From contig NZ_BGOW01000006.1 in the NCBI RefSeq assembly GCF_003851125.1, positions 1-64,000 of the forward strand: a DNA stretch of 64,000 nucleotides. Direction: 5' to 3'. This DNA comes from Sulfuriferula multivorans (lineage in GTDB: Bacteria; Pseudomonadota; Gammaproteobacteria; Burkholderiales; Sulfuriferulaceae). The position numbers were made by a program, and so were the translations under genes. Of the stretch, positions 32,488-42,399 are shown one piece after another (the stretch's first letter is position 1; every line of letters begins with the position of its first letter). The notes below the pieces were generated by a model. It had not been told where the DNA came from. It ran no database searches and saw only the letters and a list, made by a program, of their open reading frames with translations.

Positions 32488-33699
32488 ATGCCCCAGGTTC
32501 CCATCTATCTCGACTACTCCGCGACCACGCCAATCGACCCGCGCGTGGCGGAACAGATGATTCCGTATCTGACGGAAAAATTCGGCAACCCCGCCTCGCG
32601 TTCGCATGCCTTTGGCTGGGATGCGGATAAAGCCGTGGAACTGGCGCGCGAAGAAGTCGCGGGGCTGGTGAACTGCGATCCCAAGGAAATCGTCTGGACT
32701 TCGGGTGCAACCGAGTCGGACAACCTCGCCATCAAGGGTGCAGCGCAGTTTTACAAGGGCAAGGGCAAACACCTGATCACCGTGCGCACCGAGCACAAGG
32801 CGGTGCTCGACCCGATGCGCGAACTGGAACGGCAGGGTTTCGAAGTCACCTATCTCGATCCCGAGCCGGACGGCCTGCTCGATCTGGAAAAATTTCGAGC
32901 CGCGATCCGCCCCGATACGATTCTCGCCTCGGTCATGCACGTGAACAACGAAATCGGCGTGATCCAGGACATCGATACTATTGGCGAACTCTGTCGCGCC
33001 AAGGGCGTGCTGTTTCATGTGGACGCCGCGCAGTCTACCGGTAAGGCACCAATCGACCTCGCCCGAATGAAAGTCGATCTGATGTCCTTTTCCGCCCACA
33101 AGACCTACGGACCGAAAGGTGTGGGTGCCTTGTACGTGCGACGCAAGCCGCGCGTGCGTCTGGAAGCGCAAATGCACGGCGGCGGCCACGAGCGCGGCAT
33201 GCGCTCCGGCACGCTGGCTACCCACCAGATCGTTGGCATGGGCGCGGCCTTTCGTATCGCAGCCGAGGAAATGGCTACCGAAAACGAGCGCATCCGCTAC
33301 CTGCGCGACAGGCTGTGGGTTGGCCTCAACACGCTGGATGAAGTGCACCTCAACGGCGACATGCTGCGGCGCGTGCCACACAACCTGAACGCGAGTTTCA
33401 ATTTCGTCGAAGGTGAATCGCTGATGATGGCGATCAAGGATCTCGCGGTATCCAGCGGCTCGGCCTGTACCTCGGCCAGCCTGGAACCGTCCTACGTATT
33501 GAAAGCGCTGGGGCGCAACGATGAGCTGGCACACAGCTCGATCCGCTTCTCCATCGGCCGTTTCACCACCGAGCAAGAAATCGACTACGCCGTGCAACTG
33601 CTGCACAAGCATGTCGGCAAGCTGCGCGATCTGTCGCCGTTGTGGGATATGCATTGTGCCGGCGTAGACCTGAACACCGTGCAATGGGCTGCACATTGA
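32488..33699 (+). CDS. iscS: Cysteine desulfurase IscS
   Basis: 403 residues. PLP enzyme that takes sulfur from cysteine for Fe-S assembly. [15 protein letters not shown] at the start, [28 protein letters not shown] with the PLP Lys, and the sulfur-carrying Cys in [20 protein letters not shown]. The 404-residue length and [16 protein letters not shown] identify the IscS (not NifS) branch. A NifS of the other branch is encoded at 53517. The sigma54 promoter upstream makes this a nitrogen-fixation isc set; a housekeeping isc locus may exist elsewhere (inference). Confidence 0.93.
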   Translation: MPQVPIYLDYSATTPIDPRVAEQMIPYLTEKFGNPASRSHAFGWDADKAVELAREEVAGLVNCDPKEIVWTSGATESDNLAIKGAAQFYKGKGKHLITVRTEHKAVLDPMRELERQGFEVTYLDPEPDGLLDLEKFRAAIRPDTILASVMHVNNEIGVIQDIDTIGELCRAKGVLFHVDAAQSTGKAPIDLARMKVDLMSFSAHKTYGPKGVGALYVRRKPRVRLEAQMHGGGHERGMRSGTLATHQIVGMGAAFRIAAEEMATENERIRYLRDRLWVGLNTLDEVHLNGDMLRRVPHNLNASFNFVEGESLMMAIKDLAVSSGSACTSASLEPSYVLKALGRNDELAHSSIRFSIGRFTTEQEIDYAVQLLHKHVGKLRDLSPLWDMHCAGVDLNTVQWAAH

Positions 33700-33721
33700 T
33701 TTTTTTGAGGGGCTAGGAAAT

Positions 33722-33824
33722 AGGGATTAGGGGCTAGGGGACGTGCGGCCAAGGCCGCGCCAAATCAAAAAAGGCGCGCAGCGCCACAAAGCCCTCTAAA
33801 CCCTAGCCCCCAGCCCCTAACCCC
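33722..33824. repeat. Imperfect inverted repeat between iscS and iscU
   Basis: Left arm at 33722-33740 (ATTAGGGGCTAGGGG) and right arm at 33801-33824 (CCCTAGCCCCCAGCCCCTAA) are complementary apart from small mismatches. A second hairpin-like stretch, GGCCAAGGCC and GGCGCGCAGCGCC, lies in the loop. Probably a REP/MITE-like intergenic element; it could also act as an mRNA processing hairpin. Confidence 0.65.
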
Positions 33825-33846
33825 CCGCGACTAAAAGGAGCAAAAA

Positions 33847-34269
33847 ATGTCTTACAGCGACAAGGTACTTGATCACTATGAAAATCCCCGCAATGTCGGA
33901 GCGCTCGAAGCGGGCGACGCTTCAGTGGGCACCGGCATGGTCGGCGCCCCGGCCTGCGGCGACGTGATGAAGCTGCAAATCAAGGTGAACGCCGACGGCA
34001 TCATCGAGGAAGCACGCTTCAAGACTTACGGTTGCGGATCCGCCATCGCCTCCAGCTCGCTGGTGACCGAATGGGTCAAAGGCAAGACCCTCGATCAGGC
34101 GCTGGAAATCAAGAACACCGCCATCGCCGAAGAACTGGCGCTGCCGCCGGTCAAGATCCACTGTTCGATTCTGGCCGAGGACGCAATCAAGGCCGCGGTT
34201 GCCGACTATCGCAACAAACACGAAGTCGTCGACGCAGGCTACGCCGCCTGCAACCCGACTGCCGCATAA
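33847..34269 (+). CDS. iscU: Fe-S cluster scaffold IscU
   Basis: 140 residues. Scaffold on which IscS builds clusters. Ligands are seen in [24 protein letters not shown] and [14 protein letters not shown] (residues ~98-102) is the motif bound by the chaperone HscA. Slightly longer than E. coli IscU. ATG 33847 follows AAAGGAG. Because nifU itself is absent from the window, IscU probably takes the place of NifU for nitrogenase clusters (inference). Confidence 0.95.
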   Translation: MSYSDKVLDHYENPRNVGALEAGDASVGTGMVGAPACGDVMKLQIKVNADGIIEEARFKTYGCGSAIASSSLVTEWVKGKTLDQALEIKNTAIAEELALPPVKIHCSILAEDAIKAAVADYRNKHEVVDAGYAACNPTAA

Positions 34270-34295
34270 ATGCCGCACTCACAGGAGAGCAAAAA

Positions 34296-34667
34296 ATGGA
34301 AACGCAAACCCTCAGCCCTGTTGTCGAAATGCCTGTCCCCAGCCCCATCGTTTTTACCGAAGCGGCGGCAAACAAGGTCAAGGAAATCATCGCCGATGAA
34401 GGCAATACCGCGCTCAAATTGCGCGTCTCAGTTACCGGTGGCGGCTGTTCCGGCTTTCAGTACGGTTTCAGTTTTGACGAGAACAGTGCCGAAGACGATA
34501 CCGTGATGGAGAAATGCGGCGTTTCATTGCTGATCGACCCGATGAGCTTCCAGTACCTCATGGGTGCCGTAATCGACTACCAGGAAAGCCTCGAAGGCGC
34601 GCGCTTCGTGATCAACAACCCGAACGCCGCGTCGACCTGCGGCTGCGGCAGTTCGTTTTCGGTGTAA
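34296..34667 (+). CDS. erpA: A-type Fe-S carrier, ErpA-like
   Basis: 123 residues from ATG 34296 (AGGAGAGC upstream). [55 protein letters not shown] and [11 protein letters not shown], giving the three A-type Cys in the ErpA-like [11 protein letters not shown] form. Lies between iscU and a second A-type gene, an arrangement not found in the E. coli isc operon. Carries clusters from IscU to target proteins. Confidence 0.88.
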   Translation: METQTLSPVVEMPVPSPIVFTEAAANKVKEIIADEGNTALKLRVSVTGGGCSGFQYGFSFDENSAEDDTVMEKCGVSLLIDPMSFQYLMGAVIDYQESLEGARFVINNPNAASTCGCGSSFSV

Positions 34668-34678
34668 GGGGACAGGGC

Positions 34679-35002
34679 ATGGCTATTACGCTTTCAGAAC
34701 GTGCCGCCAACCGGGTGCGGAAATTTCTCGACCAGCGCGGCAAGGGGGTCGGTCTGCGCCTGGGTGTGCGCACCAGCGGCTGCTCCGGCATGGCCTACAC
34801 GCTTGAGTTTGTGGACGAAACACTGCCCGAGGATATTGTTTTTGAGTCCTTCGGCGTCAGTGTGCTGATTGACCCCAAGAGCCTGACTTTCCTTGATGGC
34901 ACCGAACTGGATTTTGTGCGTGAAGGCTTGAACGAAGGCTTCCAATTCAACAACCCCAACGTGAAGAATTCCTGCGGCTGCGGCGAAAGCTTCAACGTAT
35001 AG
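34679..35002 (+). CDS. iscA: A-type Fe-S carrier IscA
   Basis: 107 residues, standard IscA length. [53 protein letters not shown] and [11 protein letters not shown] hold the three conserved Cys. Follows the ErpA-like gene by 11 bp and precedes hscA by 10 bp. hscB, which normally stands between iscA and hscA, is missing. Confidence 0.94.
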   Translation: MAITLSERAANRVRKFLDQRGKGVGLRLGVRTSGCSGMAYTLEFVDETLPEDIVFESFGVSVLIDPKSLTFLDGTELDFVREGLNEGFQFNNPNVKNSCGCGESFNV

Positions 35003-35012
35003 CGAGAACAAC

Positions 35013-36884
35013 ATGGCCCTCCTCAATATTGCAGAACCGGGTTTATGTGCGGATCCCCACCAGCATCGGCTGGCTATCGGAATCGACCTGGGCACCACCA
35101 ATTCCCTGGTAGCCACGGTGCGCAGCGGATCGGCGTCGGTGCTGGAAGATGAAGCTGGGTGCACCCTGCTGCCGTCGGTAGTGCGTTATATACAACAGGA
35201 TGTCATCCCGGAAGTCGGTCTGGAGGCGCAATTGCACCAAACCGACGATCCCCATAACACCATCGCCTCGGTCAAACGCTTCATGGGGCGCGGACTCAAG
35301 GATGTACCCGGCGCTTCCACCACACCTTACCGCTTCGTCGACAGCCCCGGCATGGTGCGCATCGAGACGCGCGCCGGGGTGAAAAGCCCGGTGGAAATTT
35401 CGGCTGAAATTCTCAAGGTGCTGCGTAGCCGCGCTGAAACCAGCCTTGGCGGTGAGCTCACGGGTGCGGTCATCACCGTACCGGCTTACTTCGACGACGC
35501 GCAGCGCCAGGCAACCAAGGATGCCGCGCGCCTGGCCGGTCTCAACGTGCTGCGCCTGCTGAACGAGCCGACTGCAGCTGCCATCGCGTATGGCCTGGAC
35601 AATGCATCGCAAGGCACTTTCTGCATCTACGATCTGGGCGGCGGCACCTTCGATATTTCCATCCTGCGTCTCAGCCAGGGTATCTTCGAGGTGGTCGCCA
35701 CCAACGGCGATTCCGCACTGGGTGGCGACGATTTCGACGAATGCATTTATCGCTGGATCGTCGAGCAAGGCGCAATCGCGGATGCGACGGTCACGGATGC
35801 CCGCCAGTTGTTGAGCCTGGCGCGCAAAGCCAAGGAAACCCTCACCGAGCATGACGAGGCGCGCATTTGTGCATCGCTCTCATCCGGCGTGGAACTCGAC
35901 CTGAGCCTGAGCGCCGAAACCTTCTTCGCGCTCACCGCCAGCCTGGTCGACAAAACAATCAATCCCATCCGCAAAGCGCTGCGCGACGCAGGCCTTGGCA
36001 TGGATGACATCGATGGCGTGGTGCTGGTCGGCGGCTCCACCCGCATGCGTCACGTGCGCACTGCAGTGGCTGATTACTTCAAGCGCGAGCCGCTGACCAA
36101 TCTCGACCCGGATAAGGTTGTCGCATTGGGTGCCGCGATGCAGGCCAATCTGCTGGTGGGCAATCGCAAGGCGGACGACTGGCTGCTGCTGGACGTGATC
36201 CCGCTGTCGCTGGGCCTCGAAACCATGGGGGGGCTGGTGGAAAAAGTCATTCCGCGCAACGCCACCATCCCGGTTGCCCGCGCCCAGGAGTTCACCACTT
36301 TCAAGGACGGCCAGACCGCCATCAGCGTCCACGTGGTGCAGGGCGAGCGCGAACTGGTCAGCGATTGCCGTTCCCTCGCGCGCTTCGAGCTGCGCGGCAT
36401 TCCGCCCATGGTGGCGGGCGCGGCGCGCATCCGTGTCGCTTTTCAGGTCGATGCCGATGGTCTGTTGTCGGTATCCGCCCATGAGCAGACCAGCGGCGTG
36501 CAGGCCACCATCGAGGTCAAGCCCTCCTATGGACTGGGCGACGACGAAATCGCGCGCATGCTGCAGGATTCCTTCACCCATGCCAAAAACGACATGGACG
36601 CACGCAACCTGCGCGAGCAGCGCGTGGACGGCCTGCGCCTGTTGGAGGCCACGCAGGCGGCAGTGGACCAGGACGGCAGGCAACTGCTGTCCGACACGGA
36701 GCGTGCCAGCATCGACCGTGCCATGGAGACGCTGCGTGTCCTGCTGACCGGCCACGATCACGTCGCCATCAAACGCGCCGCCGACTCGCTTAACCGGGCC
36801 ACCGCCCAATTCGCCGCCCGCCGCATGGACGCAAGCATACAGCGCGCCCTGACAGGTCAGCGGCTGGATGCAATCGAGGTTTAA
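35013..36884 (+). CDS. hscA: Hsp70-type chaperone HscA
   Basis: 623 residues. [19 protein letters not shown] at the ATPase start, [38 protein letters not shown] and [13 protein letters not shown] are Hsp70 nucleotide-site motifs; the substrate domain follows with the HscA-like [17 protein letters not shown]. HscA helps transfer clusters from IscU. Its J-protein HscB is not encoded beside it, so it must use one from elsewhere or work without. The stop lies in the left arm of a 20-bp inverted repeat. Confidence 0.93.
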   Translation: MALLNIAEPGLCADPHQHRLAIGIDLGTTNSLVATVRSGSASVLEDEAGCTLLPSVVRYIQQDVIPEVGLEAQLHQTDDPHNTIASVKRFMGRGLKDVPGASTTPYRFVDSPGMVRIETRAGVKSPVEISAEILKVLRSRAETSLGGELTGAVITVPAYFDDAQRQATKDAARLAGLNVLRLLNEPTAAAIAYGLDNASQGTFCIYDLGGGTFDISILRLSQGIFEVVATNGDSALGGDDFDECIYRWIVEQGAIADATVTDARQLLSLARKAKETLTEHDEARICASLSSGVELDLSLSAETFFALTASLVDKTINPIRKALRDAGLGMDDIDGVVLVGGSTRMRHVRTAVADYFKREPLTNLDPDKVVALGAAMQANLLVGNRKADDWLLLDVIPLSLGLETMGGLVEKVIPRNATIPVARAQEFTTFKDGQTAISVHVVQGERELVSDCRSLARFELRGIPPMVAGAARIRVAFQVDADGLLSVSAHEQTSGVQATIEVKPSYGLGDDEIARMLQDSFTHAKNDMDARNLREQRVDGLRLLEATQAAVDQDGRQLLSDTERASIDRAMETLRVLLTGHDHVAIKRAADSLNRATAQFAARRMDASIQRALTGQRLDAIEV

Positions 36885-37122
36885 ACCTGAAAACCGCAGT
36901 TGACCGCTTGTCGCCTTAAGGAACACCACATGAATACTGAGTTTTCTGCCTTCGACCTGGATCGCCCGTTGGGTGAGCACGCTACGCACCCGCTGACGCA
37001 TCTGGGCGCGCGCATACCTTTGTCGCTCCTCGTTGCAGGTCCCGGCCTGCCGCCTCGTCGCTTCGCGGCATCCACACGCCCAAATGCACCATCGGGCGCG
37101 TCCAACTACGGTTTCCAGGTTT
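36883..37122. repeat. 20-bp inverted repeat bracketing a small ORF
   Basis: AAACCTGAAAACCGCAGTTG at 36883-36902 and its near mirror at 37103-37122 (18 of 20 match) frame a 200-bp segment between hscA and fdx. Because the arms end at the hscA stop and next to the fdx start, the whole segment looks inserted, like a MITE, or forms a long hairpin in the mRNA. Confidence 0.65.
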
Positions 37123-37124
37123 AA
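36930..37124 (+). CDS. Short ORF within inverted repeat, uncertain gene
   Basis: 64 codons from ATG 36930, preceded by AAGGAAC. The peptide (FSAFDLDRPLGEHATHPLTH, then Pro/Arg-rich) has no recognisable domain, and its last residues are coded by the right arm of the inverted repeat. It may be a real small gene of the isc operon or a by-product of the inserted element. The ribosome site is in its favour; the low complexity is against. Confidence 0.4.
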   Translation: MNTEFSAFDLDRPLGEHATHPLTHLGARIPLSLLVAGPGLPPRRFAASTRPNAPSGASNYGFQV

Positions 37125-37126
37125 CC

Positions 37127-37465
37127 ATGCCGCAAATCATTGTACTGCCGCATGAAATCCTGTGCCCGGACGGTGCTGCGATAGACGCCGAGAGCGGCAG
37201 CAGCATTTGCGACAGCTTGCTCGCCGCTGGCATTGAGCTCGACCATGCTTGCGAACAATCCTGCGCCTGCACCACCTGCCACGTCATCGTGCGCGAAGGA
37301 TTCGCCTCCCTGGATCCCGGCACCGAGAAAGAAGACGATCTGCTCGACAAGGCATGGGGTCTGGAACCGGAATCACGCCTCGCCTGCCAGACTCTCGTTG
37401 ACGGCGCCGACCTGGTGATCGAGATTCCCAAGTACTCGATCAACATGGTCAAGGAAGGGCATTGA
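37127..37465 (+). CDS. fdx: [2Fe-2S] ferredoxin of the ISC system
   Basis: 112 residues. CEQSCACTTCHVIVREG gives the adrenodoxin-type C-x5-C-x2-C (with an extra Cys), and RLACQTLVDG the fourth ligand. LDPGTEKEDDLLDKAWGLEP is characteristic of Isc ferredoxin, which supplies electrons to IscU-bound cluster assembly. The start follows the small ORF by 2 bp. Last recognisable isc gene; iscX is not present. Confidence 0.93.
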   Translation: MPQIIVLPHEILCPDGAAIDAESGSSICDSLLAAGIELDHACEQSCACTTCHVIVREGFASLDPGTEKEDDLLDKAWGLEPESRLACQTLVDGADLVIEIPKYSINMVKEGH

Positions 37466-37485
37466 AATCGAAAGAACAAATCTTT

Positions 37486-37600
37486 AACCACGGAGTACAC
37501 GGAGGTCACAGAGGTTTTTAGGTTAGGAAGCCAGCTTGGCCAACTGACCGAAGAAGCATAGGAACATTAGAACTGCTTTGCCTCTGTGTACTCCGTGGTT
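37486..37600. repeat. CCACRGAG-type palindromic repeat, copy 1
   Basis: Left arm AACCACGGAGTACACGGAGG (37486-37505, followed by TCACAGAGG) and right arm CCTCTGTGTACTCCGTGGTT (37581-37600) can pair over 19 of 20 bases around a ~75-bp middle. One of four such elements in this operon (see 41238, 42261, 43506). Confidence 0.75.
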
Positions 37601-37627
37601 CAATTGATTTTCAAGATGGAGCACATC

Positions 37628-38743
37628 ATGCGCATCGGCATCCCGAAGGAAATCAAGGACCACGAATACCGCGTTGGCGTTACCCCGGCCGGCGTGAGCG
37701 CACTCAAGGCCCACGGCCACGAAGTGCTGGTGGAAACCCTGGCCGGCGCACGCATCGGCTTCAGCGATGCCTTGTACGAGGCGGCCGGTGCGATGATCAC
37801 GGGGCGTAGCGAAGTGTACGGCTGCGACATGGTCATCAAGGTCAAGGAGCCGCAGCCTTCCGAAGTAGCGCTGCTGCGCGAAGGACAGGTGCTGTTCTGC
37901 TATCTGCATCTCGCGCCCGAGCCGGAGCTGACGCGCGGCCTGCTGGAGCGCAAAGTGATCGGCATCGCCTACGAAACCGTGACCGACGCCCAGGGCAATC
38001 TTCCGCTGCTGATCCCCATGTCGGAGGTGGCGGGGCGCCTCGCGGTGCAGACCGGCGCGACGGCATTGCAGATCGCCAACGGCGGCAGCGGTGTGCTGCT
38101 CGGCGGGGTACCGGGCGTAGCGCCGGGCAAGGTGGTCATCCTCGGCGGCGGCGCATCCGGCATCAATGCAGCGAAGATGGCGCTCGGTCTCGGCGCGGAG
38201 GTCACGGTGCTCGACATCAACCTGGCGCGCCTGCGCTACCTGGACGACGTGTTCGGCATGCGCGTCAAAACGCGCTTTTCCGAACCCGCCGCCATCGCCG
38301 AACTGACGCGCGAGGCGGACCTGGTCATCGGCGCGGTGCTGATCCCCGGCCAGCGCGCGCCGCGCTTGCTGACACGCGACATGATCAAGGCGATGAAGCC
38401 GGGCTCGGCCTTCGTGGATATCGCCATCGACCAGGGCGGCTGCGCCGAGACCTCGCGTCCCACCACGCACTCCGACCCCACCTATGTCGAACACGGCGTG
38501 GTGCATTACTGCGTCACCAACATGCCGGGTGCCACCGCGCGCACCTCCACTCTGGCGCTGACCCAGGCCACGCTGCCGCTTGCGCTGGAACTCGCCGACA
38601 AAGGCTGCGCGCGGGCGCTGCTGGACAATCCGGGACTGAGGGAGGGCCTCAACGTATTTCGCGGCCAGGTCACGCATCGCGCTGTCGCTGCCGATCTCGG
38701 TTACGCCTTCGAAGCTTTTGCCATGACTGAACTGGCAGCATAG
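37628..38743 (+). CDS. ald: Alanine dehydrogenase
   Basis: 371 residues, the family's normal length. [20 protein letters not shown] at the start, with the Arg and Lys of the substrate site; [12 protein letters not shown]; the NAD-binding [19 protein letters not shown]; and [18 protein letters not shown] late. Catalyses alanine + NAD + H2O = pyruvate + ammonia. Placed between fdx and nifV, it might assimilate newly fixed ammonia into alanine or feed pyruvate to electron supply (inference). A palindromic repeat separates it from fdx. Confidence 0.93.
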   Translation: MRIGIPKEIKDHEYRVGVTPAGVSALKAHGHEVLVETLAGARIGFSDALYEAAGAMITGRSEVYGCDMVIKVKEPQPSEVALLREGQVLFCYLHLAPEPELTRGLLERKVIGIAYETVTDAQGNLPLLIPMSEVAGRLAVQTGATALQIANGGSGVLLGGVPGVAPGKVVILGGGASGINAAKMALGLGAEVTVLDINLARLRYLDDVFGMRVKTRFSEPAAIAELTREADLVIGAVLIPGQRAPRLLTRDMIKAMKPGSAFVDIAIDQGGCAETSRPTTHSDPTYVEHGVVHYCVTNMPGATARTSTLALTQATLPLALELADKGCARALLDNPGLREGLNVFRGQVTHRAVAADLGYAFEAFAMTELAA

Positions 38744-38750
38744 CCCATCG

Positions 38751-38864
38751 TGTCGCAATCCCTACAATCCCCGACAAATGTCGTTTTACCTCCCTGTTCA
38801 TCACCCGCCTGAACATCCAATTTGCTGATTATATGTAACTATTTAATCTGGCACGTCATTTGCT
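38751..38864 (+). promoter_or_regulatory. Sigma54 promoter and NifA UAS for nifV operon
   Basis: TGT-N10-ACA at 38751-38766 and TGGCACGTCATTTGCT at 38849-38864, 83 bp apart. Transcription would start near 38876, 24 bp before nifV. The operon below is nifV-cysE-nifW-fixABCX and beyond. Confidence 0.85.
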
Positions 38865-38899
38865 GAGTAACGAATGAAAGCAACTTCTTCGGAGCGAAC

Positions 38900-40042
38900 A
38901 TGACCCAACCTTCTGTAGTCGTCAACGACACGACCCTGCGCGATGGCGAGCAGACCGCTGGCGTGACCTTCAGCGCCGAAGAACGCATCGCCATCGCGCG
39001 CGCGCTGGCCGCCGCCGGTGTGGCGGAAATGGAAGTAGGTATCCCGGTCATGGGGCCTGAAGAATGCGAGAATATTCTTGCCATTGCCAGCCTGGGGCTG
39101 CCGTCGAGACTGATGGTCTGGGGTCGCATGTGCGAACCTGACCTTACCGCCGCCGCCAGCTGTGGCGTACATTTCGTCAATCTGTCGATTCCTGTTTCCG
39201 ATATTCAAATCCGCCACAAGCTGGGACGTGATCGGGAATGGGTGCTGGATACCATCAGCCATTTCGTCAAGCACGCCCAGGATATGGGCATGGACGTCAG
39301 TGTTGGCGGTGAAGACGCCTCACGCGCGGATCCGGATTTTCTGCTGCGCGTGGTCGATACGGCACAGGCTGCCGGCGCACAGCGCTTCCGCTTCGCGGAC
39401 ACGCTCGGACTGCTGGATCCGTTCATCACCTACAACCGCATCAGGCAACTGCGCGAGGCGACCGATCTCGAACTCGAAATGCACGCCCACAACGATCTGG
39501 GCATGGCCACGGCGAATACGCTGGCCGCTGTGCTGGCGGGTGCGGGCCACATCAACACCACAGTCAACGGCCTGGGCGAACGTGCCGGCAATGCCGCGCT
39601 GGAGGAGACCGTCACCGCGATGCACCACCTCTACAACATCGGAACCGGCATCGACAGCTGCCACTTCCCGGAAATCTCACGCCTGGTGTCGATAGCTTCG
39701 GGTCGTCCGATTCCGGTGAACAAAAGCATCGTCGGCGACGCCGTGTTCACGCATGAGTCAGGCATCCACGTGGACGGCCTGCTCAAGAACCCGCTCAACT
39801 ACCAGGGCCTGGCACCCGAAACTGTCGGGCGCAGCCACAAGCTGGTGCTCGGCAAACATTCGGGCACCAGCGCGGTGATGCATGCCTACGCCACTATCGG
39901 CATCACGCTGACGGAATTCGAAGCCAAGGATCTGCTTGCGCGCATTCGTGAACACGCTGTCGTCACCAAGCGAATACCGAGCGCCGCCGACCTGGAACGC
40001 TTCTACCTGGAAGCGATGCCGTGCGCATCGGTTCAGTCCTGA
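38900..40042 (+). CDS. nifV: Homocitrate synthase NifV
   Basis: 380 residues. [20 protein letters not shown] is the acyl-CoA/2-oxoacid site of the family, with the metal-binding [20 protein letters not shown] and [14 protein letters not shown] later. Condenses acetyl-CoA with 2-oxoglutarate to homocitrate, the organic ligand of FeMo-co. Length is that of NifV rather than isopropylmalate synthase (no regulatory domain). GAGCGAAC lies before the ATG. First gene behind a sigma54/NifA promoter. Confidence 0.95.
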   Translation: MTQPSVVVNDTTLRDGEQTAGVTFSAEERIAIARALAAAGVAEMEVGIPVMGPEECENILAIASLGLPSRLMVWGRMCEPDLTAAASCGVHFVNLSIPVSDIQIRHKLGRDREWVLDTISHFVKHAQDMGMDVSVGGEDASRADPDFLLRVVDTAQAAGAQRFRFADTLGLLDPFITYNRIRQLREATDLELEMHAHNDLGMATANTLAAVLAGAGHINTTVNGLGERAGNAALEETVTAMHHLYNIGTGIDSCHFPEISRLVSIASGRPIPVNKSIVGDAVFTHESGIHVDGLLKNPLNYQGLAPETVGRSHKLVLGKHSGTSAVMHAYATIGITLTEFEAKDLLARIREHAVVTKRIPSAADLERFYLEAMPCASVQS

Positions 40043-40057
40043 CCGGAAGGAAGCAAG

Positions 40058-40858
40058 ATGAGCGCGATGTTCGACCCACATACCCTGACCGCCCAGGTTC
40101 CGCAAACCGCTCCCGGATTATTCGCCCTGCTGCGCGAAGACATAGCCTGCGTGTTTCAACGTGACCCGGCTGCGCGTACCACCTGGGAAGTCATCACCAC
40201 TTACCCAGGCATCCATGCCCTGTTCTGGCATCGCCTCAGTCACGTTTTGTGGGGGCGTCGCTGGCGCTATGCCGCGCGCTTCATTAGCTTCTTCGCGCGC
40301 ATGTTCACCCAGATCGACATCCATCCCGGCGCCACCATCGGCCGCCGCTTCTTCATCGACCACGGCTGCGGCGTCGTCATCGGCGAGACCGCCGAGGTCG
40401 GCAACGATGTCACGCTCTACCACGGCGTCACCCTCGGCGGCGTCTCCTGGAATCCCGGCAAGCGCCACCCCACCCTGTGCGACGGCGTGGTAGTGGGCGC
40501 AGGCGCGAAGATACTCGGCCCGATCACAGTGGGAAGCGGTGCGCGCGTCGGCGCGAATTCGGTGGTGATTCAAGATGTGCCGGACAGCATGACGGTGGTC
40601 GGCATCCCCGGCCGCGTGGTGCTGCCCGCGAACCAGCGCCGCATCACCCAGCAGGGCATCGACCTCGACCACCATCTGATGCCCGACCCGGTGGGCAAGG
40701 CGATTTCCTGCCTGCTCGACCGCATCGCCTACCTGGAAAAACACCTGGGCGTTTCCGCCGAGGCGCAAGAACTACCGGTGACCAGCGACTGTATCACCTG
40801 CACCGAAACCTGCGATCCGGCTCACGTCGCCGTGAACCTGAAGCGGACTACCCACTGA
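40058..40858 (+). CDS. cysE: Serine O-acetyltransferase CysE, nif-linked
   Basis: 266 residues. Helical N terminus followed by left-handed beta-helix hexapeptides: [40 protein letters not shown] and [20 protein letters not shown]. Makes O-acetylserine for cysteine, the sulfur source of IscS and NifS. The C terminus has an extra Cys-rich segment ([10 protein letters not shown]). nif-linked cysE genes next to nifV are known from Azotobacter and others. 15 bp after nifV. Confidence 0.93.
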   Translation: MSAMFDPHTLTAQVPQTAPGLFALLREDIACVFQRDPAARTTWEVITTYPGIHALFWHRLSHVLWGRRWRYAARFISFFARMFTQIDIHPGATIGRRFFIDHGCGVVIGETAEVGNDVTLYHGVTLGGVSWNPGKRHPTLCDGVVVGAGAKILGPITVGSGARVGANSVVIQDVPDSMTVVGIPGRVVLPANQRRITQQGIDLDHHLMPDPVGKAISCLLDRIAYLEKHLGVSAEAQELPVTSDCITCTETCDPAHVAVNLKRTTH

Positions 40859-40883
40859 AGTTAAACGAGCATCGGAAAAAATC

Positions 40884-41216
40884 ATGAGCGACCTACTCAA
40901 ACACATGAGCACCTTCTCTTCGGCGGAAGAGTTCCTGGACTATTTCCTGGTTCCCTACGACCAGTCCGTCGTCCACGTGAACCGGCTGCACATCCTGAAG
41001 CGGTTTAACCAGTATCTGCGGGCGACGCCGGGCACGGCGACGATGGACGACGGCACGCTGCGCGGCGTGTGCAAGGAGATGCTGGGCAAAGCTTACAGTG
41101 ACTTTGTGAATTCAACGGCGGCGCAGGAAAAGGTGTTCAAGGTATTTCAGGATACGGACGGAAAACAGCACATCACGCTCGACAGCTTGCGCACTTCGCT
41201 GTCGTCGCATCATTAG
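40884..41216 (+). CDS. nifW: Nitrogenase-stabilising protein NifW
   Basis: 110 residues. [21 protein letters not shown] and [14 protein letters not shown] are the NifW signature, with [20 protein letters not shown] later. NifW binds MoFe protein or its maturation complexes and protects them from O2. It follows cysE by 25 bp, giving the classical nifV-cysE-nifW order. Confidence 0.95.
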   Translation: MSDLLKHMSTFSSAEEFLDYFLVPYDQSVVHVNRLHILKRFNQYLRATPGTATMDDGTLRGVCKEMLGKAYSDFVNSTAAQEKVFKVFQDTDGKQHITLDSLRTSLSSHH

Positions 41217-41237
41217 ATTTGAAGATTAAAGAAATGC

Positions 41238-41354
41238 TTGCCACAGAGATCACAGAGGACACAGAGAAAATCGCTTCAGGCCTGCCACCCAAGTTAGCCA
41301 CCGACGCAACGCGTCAATTTGAGCAGTGGTTTTTCTCTGTGCTCTCTGTGGCAA
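41238..41354. repeat. CCACRGAG-type palindromic repeat, copy 2
   Basis: Left arm starts TTGCCACAGAGATCACAGAG at 41238 and runs to the AAAA at 41270. The right arm at 41331-41354 is its mirror with one 9-bp unit (GGACACAGA) fewer. Each arm is a tandem of degenerate CACAGAG units. Lies between nifW and fixA. Confidence 0.75.
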
Positions 41355-41387
41355 AAAGGTTTTTTAGGATTTAAGGACAAGACCACC

Positions 41388-42233
41388 ATGCACATCGTCG
41401 TTTGCATCAAGCAGGTTCCGGACAGCGCGCAGATTCGCGTGCATCCGGTGACCAACACCATCATGCGCCAGGGCGTGCCGGCCATCGTCAATCCATACGA
41501 TCTGTTCTCGCTGGAGGCAGCGCTGCGCCTGAAGGACGAATACGGCGCCCGCGTTACCGTGCTGTGCATGGGGCCGCCACAGGCGGAAGCGGCGCTGCGC
41601 AAGGCCATTTCCTTCGGCGCCGATGATGCGATCCTGGTGACCGACCGCGCCTTCGCCGGCTCCGACACCCTGGCCACGAGTTTCGCGCTGGCTTCCGCGA
41701 TCAGGAAAATTCAGGAAGACATGCCGGTAGATATCGTCTTCGCGGGCAAGCAGACCATCGACGGCGACACCGCGCAGGTTGGCCCCGGCATCGCCAAACG
41801 TCTGGATCTGCAGTTGCTGACCTATGTCTCCAGCATCGTCGATCTCGATCTGGACAAGCGGGAAATCACCTTGCATCGCCGCGCGGAAGGCGGCGTACAG
41901 GTGCTGCAAACCAGGTTGCCCTGTCTCATCACCATGCTCGAAGGCACCAACGAAATGCGCTTTGCGACCATGCCCAACATGTTTCGCGCCGCGCGTTATC
42001 CCCTCAAGCAATGGGACAAGGACGCCGCCGGTATCGAGGATGTGTCCAAGATCGGCCTCAAGGGCTCGCCCACCATCGTCAGCAAGGTGTTCGCGCCGCA
42101 GGCCAAATCGCAGCGCGCGGAAATCATCGACTGCGAGAGCAAGGAGCCGAAGGATCTTGCCGTCACGCTGCTGACGAAGATGTTCACCAAGTATCCGAAT
42201 CTGCCCGAAGAAATCGCCAAGGTCAACGCCTAA
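41388..42233 (+). CDS. fixA: Electron-transfer flavoprotein beta subunit FixA
   Basis: 281 residues from ATG 41388. HIVVCIKQVPDSAQIRVHP and GVPAIVNPYDLFSLEAALRL are the FixA/EtfB start; FAGKQTIDGDTAQVGPGIAK is the AMP/FAD loop. FixAB with FixCX bifurcates electrons from NADH to ferredoxin or flavodoxin (for nitrogenase) and to quinone. Follows nifW after a palindromic repeat. Confidence 0.95.
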   Translation: MHIVVCIKQVPDSAQIRVHPVTNTIMRQGVPAIVNPYDLFSLEAALRLKDEYGARVTVLCMGPPQAEAALRKAISFGADDAILVTDRAFAGSDTLATSFALASAIRKIQEDMPVDIVFAGKQTIDGDTAQVGPGIAKRLDLQLLTYVSSIVDLDLDKREITLHRRAEGGVQVLQTRLPCLITMLEGTNEMRFATMPNMFRAARYPLKQWDKDAAGIEDVSKIGLKGSPTIVSKVFAPQAKSQRAEIIDCESKEPKDLAVTLLTKMFTKYPNLPEEIAKVNA

Positions 42234-42260
42234 GCGAAAATGAAAATGCAAATGCAAATC

Positions 42261-42363
42261 TTTGCCACAGAGGACACAGAGAACATCATCCTATTGAAGC
42301 GTGCAGTTAGCCAATTTATCCAAGGGGTTTTCTCTGTGAACTCTGTGATCTCTGTGGCAAAAC
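42261..42363. repeat. CCACRGAG-type palindromic repeat, copy 3
   Basis: Left arm TTTGCCACAGAGGACACAGA starts at 42261; right arm ends CTCTGTGATCTCTGTGGCAA at 42360. Between fixA and fixB. The two arms again consist of 8-10 bp degenerate units. Confidence 0.75.
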
Positions 42364-42399
42364 ACTTTTCAAAAGTAATCATGAAATAAGGATCGCGAC

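Noticed and set aside
32488-33699. NifS name for the first desulfurase
   Set aside because: Length, C-terminal region and the Cys loop fit IscS; the NifS-branch enzyme is at 53517-54671.
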